Source: Takakia lepidozioides
Lineage: Eukaryota > Streptophyta > Takakiopsida > Takakiales > Takakiaceae
NCBI GenBank assembly: GCA_030704615.1
Contig: CM060733.1
Location: 9,672,001 to 9,736,000 of the forward strand
Direction: 5' to 3'
Length of the DNA stretch: 64,000 nucleotides
Below the pieces are notes generated by a model. That model was not told the DNA's origin and searched no databases. It saw only the letters and a list, made by a program, of their open reading frames with translations. The position numbers and the translations under genes were made by a program. Below, one piece after another: positions 23,501-36,373 of the stretch. Every line of letters starts with the position of its first letter. Within the stretch, counting starts at the first letter, position 1.

Positions 23501-25372
23501 TTAGTACCAGATTTATTTTTATTATTTTTATTTTTATTACAAAAGAAAAAAATATGGGTATTGTTATATGGCTGACTGATGAGGTGGGTTTTTGTTCAAG
23601 AGGTCTAGATCTCAAATCTTGTCAATCATTCTCTTGAGCAGGGTAATCTATTTTGTTTTCTTTTATACGTTTTTAATCCCTTTGTAGCCGACCTGGAGGA
23701 AAAGCATCCAAGCAAAACCCATGTGTTTGGCATGTGTACTAATTACCCACATGCTGTTAGTACTAACGAATGATGGAAGTCACAGTGTGAATGAAGTGGA
23801 ATGATGGAGGAATGAGAGGTTGAGGGGATTTGCTCACTGCAACTGGATACAAACTCACTCAAGCCCGGCTTTCATCTCTTACAAAATCTCATCAAATCCT
23901 TCACTTCATTGGCCCCAGCTGTCTGTTCCATTTCAGGCTCTGTCAAGAATGTTGTTAAGAATAAGAAATAAAAAGAATGTTGCATATGTAAAGCTCCAAC
24001 ACATCTATCCATCTCGCATAGATTTGTGTCACCCAAAAACAGTTCAGAGGCTGAGCTTCTGGACGATAACCCCGCACCGGTTTTTTCTGAGTGCGCATAT
24101 TAGTCATTGATAAAACACCCTAATCCGTGCTAAGTTGCTAACTACAACAAGTTTCCATTTTGCCCACAAAGATATGAAGTTAGATAAACAACTTGACCGT
24201 ATTTTGACCCTTGGGTCCTCCAGGCCCACCAGCGACCTAATCTAGTGAATGTAAAAACACACTGTTCACCATGGTGAAACTATGTTGGATTTCAAGTTGA
24301 CCCAATCCTGACCAGGTACAATGTACCTCATGGCCAAAGCCTATTCTAACCTAAAACTGAAAGAGTGACTTGGCCCAGGTTCATTGAATCTGAATGAGGT
24401 GCATCCCCCCTGGAGAGATGGGATGTCTATAATTCAGCAAATGTGAGTGATGTATTAAAAGGGAAAGTGTTACTTGAAACTTGTGTAACTAATATCTGCT
24501 AATATGTAGGTGCATGCATGTGGAAAAATGGGAATATGTGTTTCCCCTACTTACGGACTCACTCACACATTCCAAAAGTGTTGGGGACTAATTCACTTGG
24601 TGAAGGTTTTCCTTGTTAACCCATGTGCAGTTGTAGGCCCCATTGCTTTCCATAGAATGGATGTGGGTGGCAGGCTCATTTTGCTGTTACTCAGAACAGC
24701 ATCTTATGATAGAACTTTGACTCATAGTGATGACTACTGGGAGTTAAGAGGAACTTAATGGCCTCTGTACCTACTGTCAAGCTGTGTGTGTGATTGATCC
24801 CTTTAAGCATCATTCGTACAGCCTTAGTCTGGATATACCCGTGACATCTACCTAATGATGTCAGCAGGGGATGCAGCAACTAGACGATGAATTCATCCAT
24901 TGACTAGGAGGAAGAAGGCAGCAGTCAGATCTACTGGGTCCCATAGACTGGCATCAGCAAGGTGGAAACACTGGAAACTTCACCAGTAGGCTTATAAGCA
25001 GGAAGATTAAAAAAAAAGAGTAGAAGCGTGAACTTACAGGGCCCTTCACTCAGCTCAGGCCAGCTTGGAGGGCCCAATGGAAGGTTGAAGGAACATTTTG
25101 AAGGATTGAGATCCGGATCATAGGGAAGGACTCGTCGACATGTACAAAAGGAAAGAACGGATATGCATTACAATGCAGAGGATACCACTTTTGAGTAAAT
25201 TTATACAGGGAATTGTCAACATCCCACTAGAGCTTGTAATAGTGAGTGGGAACTGAAGCAACAAGGTGGCCGGTAGTAAGAAGAGCTATGATACATCTAC
25301 CACCAAAACACATTCTATAGACAATCTACCATCAACCTCCCCAACATAGATCTATATTAATTATGTTGTTCC
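20516..25372. other. Gene-poor region, no gene recognised
   Basis: It holds an (AT)n microsatellite near 20800-20817 and a GC-rich block at about 20990-21900 with the near-palindrome CCCGGGCGGGCGGCCCGGG near 21200. The block at 22198-22602 is open on both strands but has no domain I recognise; its repeated TTTGAGCAGCA words look low-complexity. The rest is AT-rich with short frames only. Confidence 0.5.
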
Positions 25373-28300
25373 TCAACAGTCGTATGCACCAGGACCTGGT
25401 ATGTCGTTGATCGGAGGATTCCAACGTAATCCTTTTGTAAATCTTATGACGGGTGGGTTGACACATCTCGAATTTGCTTGTTTCCCCTGGTCCAGAAAAT
25501 AAACAGAATTGAGAAGACACAACGCAATATAACCACTACACCTCCCTCTGTGGACTACGTTGTTATGTACTCTTGAGTCTCAATCTCCAATGACAGTCCA
25601 ATGACAGTCCCACAGATCCACACTAGACCAACTCGATTTCTTGTTGGACGTGTGCGATGACTCTAGCAATGAAAAGATCAATTCATCTCCACACCCAGGT
25701 CCTCCCACGCCCTCACAAGGGTCATTCATAGCTACAGTTAGCACGGAATCTTGAATCCATCTCACGGACTGGACCAGTGGGTGAAAACCACATGAGCGCT
25801 GGGCCGATTACAGTGTGTTTTCCATGTGTGTTCACTGCATTTCTCTGTGTGACGGATGTCTTGCTAGATGATGGTCACCCATTCCTTAGGCCATGGAGGC
25901 GACCAGGTGGAAACACAAGTGTTAAGGGAATTAGGGGAATTAAGGGATTCTCCCTTAATTATCTGGCAAATCCAGGGCTAGCGGGCATATGTATGTTTGA
26001 CATGTAAGCATCAAGCACACATTTATGTGACAGAAGTTTGCTGCTAGAGTTCCTAGTTTTAAAGTGGAAAGCTCAGCGATAAAACCTCTCTCTCGGCAAG
26101 TCAAATGAGTATGTTATGGATGTTGAGAGGTAGAAGAGATATCAAAAACCTTGCAGACTTCTGGCCAGGAATTACCCCCAGTGACTCCTTGGAAGATGCA
26201 ATACACCAACACTCAGATGGTGGTCAGTGAAGTGATACTCACTATAGATGATACCGATTTGTACGCAGCAGGCCCTGGGGAGACCTCACCATAATGGGCT
26301 TTATCATGCTCCTTCGACAGAAATACCTTCATTCATACCATAATAGGTGCCCACAAAAACTGTTAGAAGTCTTGGAGAGTAAGACCTGCCAGCATTTGTG
26401 CTGGCAGGGCTCAATACAAGACACAGTGGCAAATACTTGAAAACAAGTAAAAACTTACCAAAAATTACTAGCAATCTCCATAGAAGTGCTAGGTATTTGA
26501 GCACAGACATTTGCTGAAAATGACAACCTACTCAGACTTACAAAAACAAAGGAAAAGAGGAGGGTAATACAGTCCACATTTTGCCTCCACCGATCACATC
26601 CTCAACCCTCTTGACTCAAATCCGTTTTTCAGGTCCCGAAAATGCACATATAGAGGCATGCAGACTTGCTCATTCTTCTCAGAAATCCCGAGTCTTAAGA
26701 TATGGCTTCCCTCTTGGATAGTTGTTTTATTCTTTCTTTCTTTCGTTTTTTTGTTGTTCTTTTTCATTCCATTTCATTTCCTCTACCACCTATATCACTT
26801 AGAAATCCTCCTGGCTTTAGCAACATGTCATTCCCCCTCTTGGGCTGTGTATACCATTGTCATCACAAAGCCAAGCTGCGGCACCCGTATGCTCTACATC
26901 CCTCATGATGGGGACACCGACTATGCTTCATTCCATTTGAACAAGCCGGATGATTGATGACCCCGATAGCCGCATAAAAAGAGGGAAATGAGGAATACCT
27001 TGTTCATTCTATCACGAGAGCACTGCGGAAAACTGAAGGCTGGGACTGTGGACTTTTGAGATTCCGTTTGCCTCCCTACTGATCCTCCTATCTTGTACTG
27101 CCCTGGTCCTGCGCAATCCAAATCAATCTTCACCTGTTTTATGCCCACCCAAATCGACATGATTCTAGTCAAATTAGTCTGTCCAAGGAGTCTAGCAGCC
27201 CAATGAACTGGAGCACTCTTGATTTCAATGAGTAAACCAGAAAAACCTCCACAATACAATACATTCATATGACATTTCAATGAGCCAGTATACAATCCAA
27301 GCAAATGTGAGGGTATCAGCACCTGGAATAAACGTTAAATAGTGTCTAATCTAGCATATGAGACACATACACACTCTCTAGGGAACATATATGCAGATCC
27401 AATGAGAAGAAACAAGTTGAATAACCTGGTCCCTCTGTCCCTTGGTAAAGTTGATGAGGGGGGCTGTTCGGTTCTTGGAGTGTAATTGAGGGCCAAAGGT
27501 AGTCTTTGCACCATAGACAGAGGGACCTGGTGATTGGGAACCTAATTTAGCCTTCCCCCCCATACACACCAAGTCTTATCAGCATGCATGCCAAATGTGA
27601 GGCATGGTGTCCCTACAGCCTTTGTGGAGTTTTGGTTTTTGGAGACAGTGACACAGTTATAACTCATGTCCTTAAGTGGCATCACACTACCATGCCAGAA
27701 CTACAAAGCAAGGAATTGTACAAAGGATTACGAAAGAAGTATGTGTCTTGAGCTGTGCTCAGTATGTAGCTTAGTTTTTTGAACCCTGTGTAGCACCTCA
27801 AAGGCAGTCTTCCTATGGCTCGAGAGACTCCATAAATAATGCTTCAGCAAGCATTCTTCTTATGCCAATCAAGGTCTCAGGTCTTCAAGGTAATGTGCTT
27901 ACATTCAAGGACAGGACTCCCTGTTTCTGGACATTCTATCCAGTAAGGCACTAGTCTTCATGAACTTGAAGTCACTTCTGCAGATTGATTGCTGCTTATG
28001 CTGTGGAGGGTTAAATAATAGTGCTACCTTCATGTTCATACTTTTCCACAAGATTTCAGAGAGTCTTAGGTTGGCCAGCTCAACGATGAATAAAGCCTGT
28101 GAGTCATTCTTCCATGCTAAACCAAGGTTACACAGGCATTTCACCTAAAAAGTGATGTACATCCTGTGTCAATAAAGAAGCAACAACGGTGTCCCTTGCT
28201 GGAGGGAGAAGTGGGGTGGGGGGGGGGGTTGGGGCAGGGGTGGCAGGCAGTGAGTACCTTGTCAAATTCAACACTCAGGTATACATTATTGGCTTGATCT

Positions 28301-31300
28301 CTGGTTCCTCTTGAAAACACGTATTTTTCCGGTGACTTCTTATATGAGATCACCTGTGCAAATAATCATAAAATTGGAAATGGAAGATGTTGTGCCAGGT
28401 CCAAAACTTGAAACACTACTATCTTACAATCATCTTTCACAATTTTGCAAAGTGCCCGACAAAATATGAGATGGAAGACAGTCGTACTTTCTGTCATCCT
28501 GCTCACCTGGTAGTACTCAGATAAGTTCCACAGTTCAAAAAGTAAAGCCTGAATTGCTTCTATGTAGCATTTGCCTCAAATCCAGAACAGATCACAAATT
28601 TGATCAAGCTTTTGAACTTGTAAAAGCACATTAAATCCTCCATTATTTGGAAACAGGGCTGTCAACATATGGGGCCACTCAGGGTACCCAGCTCCTGGGG
28701 GAGCTGCAGTAAGAAGCCGTTTGCCGCTCCCCACGGAGCAGCAGCTTTAGCTACGTGGCTCCCTTAGCAAAACACGACGGGGTGTCCATCTTGAATTTAA
28801 AAGAAATTGGCATTATATTGCTCAAGAAATCCAGTAGACTCCACTGTTTCACAGCTAGCAAAGAATCTCCGACACTCTAATTTCCTACACATCTATTGAC
28901 ACCCACAATTTGCTAGAAAGAAAAAAGCTTAAAAACCCACATCCTCTTATTTGACCATCTTTGTTCGCATGCAGTTTCAAGTTCCAATAATCTACAAAGT
29001 CACCAATATATAACAAGTACAAGAAACAAGGAGACAAACCATAATCTCATCTGAAAAATACCTGCGGACCAAAAGAAGATTTTTGGTTGTCATAGGCTCC
29101 GGGTCCTGGCTCAGCATCAGGTTTTCTCTGCACAGAATGGCATTAGGGGGATACAATCGATCAGTTCGAAACAAAAAAAAAAGAGAAACTTAAGGAAGTT
29201 CACTGTGAGCTCAGAGAAAAGGGACCAGAACACCTGGGCCCCAACAGTCCACAGTGAAACCATACAATCACTACAAAAATTTTGAGGGATTCTCTTAAGT
29301 TGGCAAGCCGTGTGCCAAGGAACTTTTAATCCTCATAGAAGAAGAAGCGAAAGAGAATGAGAAAAAGAAAAGAAATGAGAAACGAGAAAGAGAGAGGGGC
29401 CACAAACAGCCCAAAAGCAACTAAAGCTCAAGGGATTGTCAGCGAGTTAATGCTTCATCAAGGTATGCTGCCAGGCATTTCTGATCCTCGTAATGGCAGA
29501 CCTCTGTGGTATCCCGGAATAGACATTGAATATCCCACGGATCTCTTAGCATAAGGGGCAGTGGAAGAAGTTATGTTCTTCTCTTTCTGTTTCCCTGTAG
29601 ATCCCAGCGCAAGCGGGCCATAGTCAGTTTTCAAGATACAGATTTTTCCCACCTACCAGTCTCTATCCGCAGACTGCGGAAGCCCACCCTGAACCTCCCC
29701 AGTGCCTTTAGAAGAGAGGGAGATAGAGCTGCAGACAGGTAATTAGGCCACAAGATCCCATCATCACGTAGAACCAGTCTCCCAATAGATTGTACTCATA
29801 AGACGTTGTTTGCCGTAGCCTTGTGGCCATTGACCCCGCGCCCAGTTTGAGCGGGAACAAAAGGGACAGAACCTACCTCTGTCAGGGGCTGACGTTGGTA
29901 GTAAGACTTACCTCCATATATAGAATTAATCCGGGTTTTCCAGATATCCTCTAGAAATCCCTTCACACAAGCATCAATCTGCTGTGTGTGATTTGCCCAA
30001 AAACTAGGCCTCAGGAGGGCCTGGGCTTTTGGCTCAGCCTCGAGACTTTCAAAGTTGGTAAACAGGGGTACAGGCACAATACCCTTAAGAGATTTGAAGA
30101 GAGCGTCTCTTTGGTGAGAGAACCCCGGACAGTGTATCAGAAAATGAATACTGTCTTCAGATTGCCCACACAACGGGCAATTGCACTCTCCCTTTCCTCT
30201 CTGCTTCTGTTTGCTGTTCAAAGGTAGGCTTCCTGCCCTGAGTTTAAATTTCAGTCTAGTGCCGAGAGTGGGTAGACCCTTGAGGTCATCCAAGATGTCC
30301 TCCCCCGTGTCACAGACTGGAAACAAGTTCAGGGAAGTTTTCTGCCTAACTTCATTTTCATCAGACAATCTCATGGCAACAGACATGTCTCCCAATAGAA
30401 ATGCAGTTTTGTTGTTAGAGTGGCTGCTCCTACCCTGTGGAAGAGAGAGAAAAACTCTAGCATCACATAGGGCCAGGAAGGTCATGGTAGAGCTGCAGCT
30501 TTGTTATACTGTTCGAGAAACTTTTACATTTGCAGGAAGCCAAAGGAGAAGTAGAGAAAGAAGCCGTTTGTCATAGCCTTGTGGCCATACACCCTGCGCG
30601 CAGTTTGAGGAACAAGAGGGAACAGACACAACCTTTGTGAGGGGCTCACTTACCTTGGTATAAACAATTGGTTCGGGCTTCCCAGATTTCCTCTAGCACT
30701 CCCTACACATAAACATAAAATCCAAGAGCTGCCCAACAATTAGACCTTGACAAGGCCAGGGCTTTAGGCTCAGACTCGAGGTTTTGAAAGTTCGTGAACA
30801 GAGGTGCAGGGAAGATGTCCTTAATGGAAAGAAAGAAACAGAAAGAAATGTCCAAACGTCCATGAGGAGGGAGAGAAATGAAATGAATGAAATGGAACTT
30901 TATAACGTCCACAAAAAGCTCAAAGAGCTTATGGGACAAAAGAAAAGCAAGAAACAAGAAAGAATAGAAGACAAAAGTGTGAGAGAGAAATGAAATGAAA
31001 TGGGTGATTTATAACGTCCGCGGAAAGCTCATAGAGCTTATGGGACAAAATGGAAGAAAACATGAAAGAGGGAACAAAACCAGAGCCAAGAATAAAAACT
31101 ATTGAGAGAAATGAAATGAAATGAAATGAAATGGTGCTTTATAACAAGAGAGAGAGTAAGATTTTTAATACACAGACACTCAACAACAATACCAGGTATA
31201 CCAGCTACGAAAACATACTTTTTTCCATCGACTGGCACTACCAATTTTGATTTCAGGTGGAGACTCGCACTGCGAGGTGGGTTGTTTTCCAAACGATGAC

Positions 31301-33473
31301 ATCACATCATAGGTAGGACCTGTCAGCAATCCGTGATGCATCTCACATTTAAATGTTGGTCCCAATGCAATAGTAAATGCACTTAGGATTGAGTAAGCCA
31401 CAGAGGGGAAGAGAAAAAAGACTACAACGTCCTTCTGGACAAAGTAGAGCAATAAGAAAATCATATCAGAAAACTATGCCGACAGAAGAAGTGCCCTATG
31501 CAGGTGGGCTGCAAGGCACAGGGCAGCAGGTGGGGGAATAAACAGAGACGAAAAAGAAAGGGAAAAAGATTGTGAAGAGCTGACAAATGAAGCCAATAGT
31601 AACTTGGAATGGCTTGGTATAATAATAGTTCATGCCTGAGGATGAGGCAGAGAAGAAGAATACCAGGGCTGAAGTTTCCTGGCTTTTTCTTTGCCATTGC
31701 TGCACTAACATAAATCTGCATCCATGGAGTCAAACCCTCCCTTAGATTGACTTTACCACCCTTGAGATTGTTATAATCATGTACATTCGCGGTGTTATCA
31801 TACTCTATATCATTATTTCCATTGGCCATGCACATGACGTGACTTCATATTTGACATCATCTGTTGTGCAAAGAAGTACACCTTGGACCGAACTTCAACA
31901 AACTTCTGATGAACTAGATTTTCACCAAGGTCCTTGTCTTCTATGAGTATGAACAAGAAATCTTAAAAACAATGTGTATTTTGTATTTTGTGCTAGACAC
32001 CATGTTGATCGATGCAACGGAGCCATAAACAGTAAATGGAAGTGACGCCTTGAGCTTCCCAGTTTTCCCAATTACCAATTTCCTAAGCATCAGCAAAGGA
32101 TGTTACAGCCTGTACTACACTGAACCTCTGCTTGTGAAACTGGTGTGGTTTCTTGTGTCAACTTACTAGTCAAGTTGGACAAGCTCATTGTCTTGGATCA
32201 CACAAGATGGTTTCATAAGCTCTTTAATTTTCTAAGCAGCCCCAAAGGGTGTCAGAGCTTGTACTGAACACAACCCTCTGCTCGCAAAACTGGCTTGGTT
32301 TGCTGTACAACTAGTTTGCGGACATCTTTCCACAATTGGTTAGTGGTCTAGAATGATCACACAAGATGGTGCTATGCATATTGTAATCCCATCGATGCTT
32401 TGTGCTGATGCAAGCCTCAAGATGACAACATCAATAAAACTATTCCTGATCCTCTTACAATCAAAGTAAATCTCATTGTGATGAGACTCAAACCTTGGCC
32501 TGATCATCTCGAGTAGAAGACCCAAATCCAAATGAAGGTGCAGTTACCCTCTTTGACAATGCCTGCTCATTTACCCATACAAATGGTCAGTGATACTTTT
32601 CATGAATTTGAAAACTCTCCACAGCTCAGGTCTGTATGGCTTTTTGGTTGAGTGTATTGTCTGGGGGGCAGGGGCAGGATTGTGCAGAATCATGACAACG
32701 ATCAAAACCTTTTTCAAGATAAAGAAACTAAGCACAAATTAAGTGGATAATAAGAAGGGCTGAGAAGAATTACTAGTGAATTATAACCAACACAAAAATT
32801 GCTCCAATCTCACATCCATAGCATGTTACCATCTATAAGAACTCTCGGTGTACTGTTCCATATGCAGTGATTACAAGCACTCAGGGATGCTTCTTTCGTT
32901 TCCAATCACAGCACATAGGCACAATATATTAATAGGGAGTGGAGCTTGAAGCTCCCTAGTATAGGAAATTTGTAGAGGACTAAGGCAAGAAGCCTGGTTC
33001 ATTGTGGCCTTGAGGCCTTGTTGAATTTGATCTTCACCTAGTTCCATTACATAGTTTTCCTCTTGCTTCATGTGTAGTTGCTTTGTTAGTCTCATATTGA
33101 AATCAAGAGCTGTAATGTCATGAACTTAGTGCCAAACCGACAGCAAAACCATTCCATCCTTCCTGTCCGGCTAAATCTCAGCTCACATAGAGCTCAGTCA
33201 ATAGACCAAAATAGAATGTGCTCGAACAGCCAACACCTATTGATTTCTTACAGATGATGCTTGCAATATCCAACTACGTAAACTGAGTCCATTGGAAAGA
33301 CGGAGATCAGAAACAAATACGGAGCTTAATCATGCGGCAGCACTGACCTGTGGTCCAAAAGTGGATTTAGTAGTGCGGCGATGTCCCCTGGGCGGCTGCC
33401 AGTTTCTGTCTAATTGAAACGCTTCAGTCACAGGTACGCGGCCTGCTTTAATTCTAGGACGATCGCCCTTCAT
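25373..33473 (-). CDS. SHIPPO (sperm-tail PG-rich) repeat protein, multi-exon, partly resolved
   Basis: Exons identified on the minus strand: 33348-33473 (ATG), 32494-32562, about 31219-31310, 29062-29127, 28258-28353, 27426-27541, 26999-27133, 26243-26326 and 25373-25486 (stop). Repeats show the family rhythm of P-G-P-x-x-Y followed by FG-x-Q, a basic patch and R-D-x2-x-K-V-(F/Y)-L-S: TKSTFGPQ, TAPSFGFGSSTRDDQAK, GPTYDVMSSFGKQ, PGPGAYDNQKSSFGPQ, TRDQANNVYLS, SPGPSVYGAKTTFGPQ, GPGQYKIGGSVGRQ, VFLSKEHDKAHYG with SPGPAAY, and IPGPGAYDC at the end. Such proteins associate with axonemal or sperm-tail microtubules, so the gene implies flagellated male gametes. Adjacent identified exons agree in phase. 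Small exons are still missing near 31.3-32.4, 29.2-31.2 and 27.6-28.2 kb. LINE fragments fill two introns. Confidence 0.88.
29783..30485 (-). mobile_element. 5'-truncated LINE, C-terminal ORF2 with zinc-binding tail (family 1)
   Basis: A 229-residue open frame (29796-30485) contains LPTLGTRLKFKLRAGSLPLN followed by CNCPLCGQ and EDSIHFLIHCPGFSHQRDALF. That is the reverse-transcriptase-associated zinc-binding module (C-x2-C...H-x4-C) at the end of plant LINE ORF2. The catalytic reverse transcriptase is absent. The 3' end reads AAACTGGGCGCGGGGTCAAT...GTCTTATGAGTACA, shared with several fragments in the window. The open frame and close similarity to 54762-55080 suggest a fairly recent insertion. 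It lies in an intron of the SHIPPO gene, same orientation. Confidence 0.85.
30567..30835 (-). mobile_element. Second, older family-1 LINE fragment
   Basis: On the minus strand it repeats the end of the 29783-30485 copy with many substitutions and gaps: CTTTAGGCTCAGACTCGAG and CAGTTTGAGGAACAAGAGGG are recognisable in complement, as is the GCCTTGTGGCCAT block. It abuts a tandem set of family-2 LINE tails. Confidence 0.75.
30836..31150 (-). repeat. Tandem LINE family-2 3' tails (three copies)
   Basis: Read on the minus strand, the motif GTTATAAA-(N)CACC followed by (ATTTC)n occurs three times. Between them are two units with CATGTTTTCTTCCATTTTGT, CCCATAAGCTCTATGAGC and TTTCCGCGGACGTTATAAA; the second unit is more diverged. 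The same unit is present singly at 5188-5308 and 49096-49198. Confidence 0.75.
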
Positions 33474-34810
33474 CTTTAAAAAATGTTACCCTGCCCTCTT
33501 GTTACCAGCTTGGAAGGGTCTCATTCTCTTTAGCCCCACCAACTCTACATCTCCCACCAAACCACTGCCACCCAGTCTCCATGAGAGAGATCTTCGGGCC
33601 TCCACACTCAACCAGTGTGATCAGTAATTATACAGCCAAGAAAAATCTGAGGAAATCGAACAGCACAATGCTGACGTCTTCGCTATCGTACACAAAACTG
33701 CTCAAAAACGTATTCCCAGAACGTCACGAGTCACAACCACACCACCATGAAACGTCTATCCAGTTAGGGCCTCTGCCGATCTCACTCAAGAGTCAGACAG
33801 GGCGACCGCCATTGCCTAGACCACCACCGGTCGAAGCCGAGACTTGTCAGGCGACCAGCAGCTGGGGGTGGGCAAATGTCACGCGAAGTGCTGGTCGTTG
33901 AAATCTAGGTCTTAGTCAGAATCCGTTATAAGACATGGATGTTGTTGACTGTGGAGCTCATTTCTTAGGGTTCACTACGGTTGCTCTCAAATCATACACG
34001 GAGGTGGTCATTGTTGAACTTCTGCCTGGTGGGCATTCTTGGGTGGGTCAGATATCATCAGTGCGGACCAAGTGGGATATTAATGAGCTGAAAGTTGCAC
34101 TCCAACTCAACGTTTGGAAGTATAGTTGACTGTGAGATCCTTCTCTTCGCCTCTTTATTTCTCTCTCTCAGAACTCAATTGTCTTTCAGAGCACTTGGAC
34201 TTTGGTGCATTGTGGGTCTTGTTACTCAGGACCCTGCCTGGGTCACTGTCCACAGTCGAGTGGCCATCTGTGTCTCGTTTAACCCAATCTTCGCTATAGG
34301 ATTGATATTGTAGCTACGATATCTTGAATTTTTAACTCTTCTTCCTCTTCTGTTGCTTACGTATATGATGCACTCAAAGGGAGAGCAACCTGTCCATGTC
34401 GCCAATACATACTGCACTCTAGTCTGTGGTCGGATGGTCGGAATTGGGTTGATTTTATGATAAATTGGTCCAGCAGCACCAAAGGGCTGTCTAGAGTGAC
34501 CCAAATGTTAAGAATTTGTGCATCTTTCTTCCCCAATCCATTGAATGACATGAGGTTTGCAACAAACTTTGAGCTACATTGGAAGGACCCTTGCCAGAGC
34601 CCCTTGCCAATGTGCATCATACGAGTTTCTTAGTATTGTAGCAATTTCATTTCTTCAAAGAAGGTTTCAGTGCACATCATGCAATTTTCATAGTATTGTA
34701 GCATTCCATCTGTCGACAGAAGCTTTGGATCAGTGAAGCAGGTCACGACGAAGGCATCTCTGACCACATCTTCACCAGATATTGTGTGATGAATAGGGGA
34801 AAGTGCAGGC
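33474..34810. other. Divergent promoter region between SHIPPO gene (-) and AIG2-like gene (+)
   Basis: It separates the two start codons. A 106-codon plus-strand frame at 33581-33901 and frames near 34226-34620 have no recognisable domain and are not called. No clear TATA element is visible next to either start. Confidence 0.5.
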
Positions 34811-36373
34811 ATGGCCGGACTGGCGCTGCGCAACGTATTTGTCTATGGGACGTTGCTTGCTCCGGAGGTTGTGTCTGCTCTCATCCATCGGAGCCCTCCT
34901 TCTTCTGTGGCTTTTGTTCCTGACTAGTAAGTTTCCTCGCCAGTTTCCTCTCTCTCTCCCTCTCTGCTGCCCAAACTGGGCGCAGGGTCCATGGCCACAA
35001 GGCTATGGCAACGTCTCATAAGTACATTCTCCCTCTATCTGCTCCTTAAGGCCCTGGCCCTGTTGGGGTCTAACTGCTGGGCAGCTCACACGTTAGATGC
35101 TTGTGTGAAGGGCTTTCTAGAGGAAATCTGTAAAGCCCAAACTTATATCAAGGTAAGTCCCAATGGAGTGAGCTAATCTCAAAGGTAGTGTCTGTTCCCT
35201 CTTATTCTGGCCAAACTAGGCGCGGGATCTATGGCTACGGCAAACGTCTTATAAGTATGTTCTCTGCTCTGCATGAACTCAATGACAGTGCCTTTGAATC
35301 ATCCATCTATCTGCAATATTAATTTTAAGTAGGAAGGGCTGGATGTATGGCAGTCATCGACACAGCATCAAGGACTGCGTCTACCCTGCTATTGTGCCAG
35401 CTATAGGAGACAAAGTGTTTGGCAAGGTGGCTTCCTAATCTGCCTCAAGTGTCACTTTGTGTATTCACAGTTGGGATCCCTTCACTGCCCTTTCGACTTG
35501 TGCATGTATGCTTCCAAATGGTTATGCTGAGTGACCATTGAGGTGGAAGTGTTAAATTTCTTTCTTGCTCTCGCATTGCCAATCATCAAGGGCTCCGGAT
35601 GAGTTACATGACAATCTCATGAGCTGATTCACAACCTGGTTTTATGAACCACTTCGAAGAGGGTTAGTATGTGTTGTGTATTATGTTTTTCCTTGATTGC
35701 AGCAAGGATGGATAAAAGGCCACAATGTGCACAGGCAGTGATTGCATGATTCTCTTCTCGTCTTGACCCTCACCTGGACACTAACATAGGAAAGTGAAAA
35801 GCTAATTCAAGGAGGAGTGTGGAGCAGGTACTACATGATTTGACTGAACATGAGCTGGCAGTGCTGGACGAGTTTGAGGACATTGAATACTCCAGGGTGG
35901 TTGTGAAATCCTTTGTTTTGGTATCGATAAACCTTTGGATGCTGCACTTAGTCTAGATTATGTCATGAATCTGTCTTTATGTTTAAGTTCATTTATTCGT
36001 AGTCAATTAGCTGGCCAACATTTGATGGCTATCCCTTACTGGAAGCTAATCTAGGCTGTTCATACTTGCTTGAATCTTTTAGTTTGAATGTTGCAACATC
36101 TGGACCTCAGTGGAACCACTAGGAAAGTTTTAGTGTTTGGCAATGACATGCACAAACAGCATCTGGATACTTATGTCCTAGCAAAGTACAGCATGATTAC
36201 AAGGAACTTTGTGTGGAAAATGATTGTGTAAACTTTCAAAATCTTCTCAACAGGATGATTCTGCAGAGCAAATAGCTAGTGCCACGGAGGAAGTTGGCAG
36301 CCCAGTGCAAGCGTACATATATGTATGGGCCACACTCAATGATGAGCGACTTTATGGGGAGTGGGATTATGAG
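34811..36373 (+). CDS. AIG2-like / gamma-glutamylcyclotransferase-fold protein, 3' end missing
   Basis: Four exons in phase: 34811-34926, 35354-35426, 35828-35902 and 36254-36373, giving 128 residues before the last recognised donor (GAG|GTACTT). The protein starts MAGLALRNVFVYGTLLAPEV, with the family's VYGTL loop, then SIKDCVYPAIVPAIGDKVFG, then LAVLDEFEDIEYSRVV, which carries the conserved acidic residue of the fold, and finally AYIYVWATLNDERLYGEWDY. AIG2-like proteins are small soluble proteins of uncertain substrate; some relatives act on gamma-glutamyl compounds. Normal members continue ~20-40 residues past the W-D-(F/Y)-E motif. Here the segmental duplication begins 38 bp downstream (36411) and no terminal exon is visible, so the end may be lost or lie far downstream. 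LINE tails lie in intron 1. Confidence 0.83.
34965..35260 (+). mobile_element. Two head-to-tail LINE family-1 3' ends
   Basis: The first end (CCCAAACTGGGCGCAGGGTC...GTCTCATAAGTACATTC, to ~35030) is followed directly by a longer second fragment. The second contains GTTAGATGCTTGTGTGAAGG, GGCTTTCTAGAGGAAAT and AAACTAGGCGCGGGATCTAT...GTCTTATAAGTA, ending ~35258. Both match the tail of the 29783-30485 element. They lie in intron 1 of the AIG2-like gene. Confidence 0.75.

Noticed and set aside
26700-26790. Third kind of LINE tail (TTTCTTTC and CATTCCATTTCATTTC words)
   Set aside because: Only the simple pyrimidine-rich repeat is shared; the diagnostic GAGCTTTCCGCGGAC block is missing.
33581-33901. 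106-codon plus-strand frame in the divergent promoter region
   Set aside because: No domain is recognised and there is no continuity with the AIG2-like gene, whose start at 34811 matches the family.
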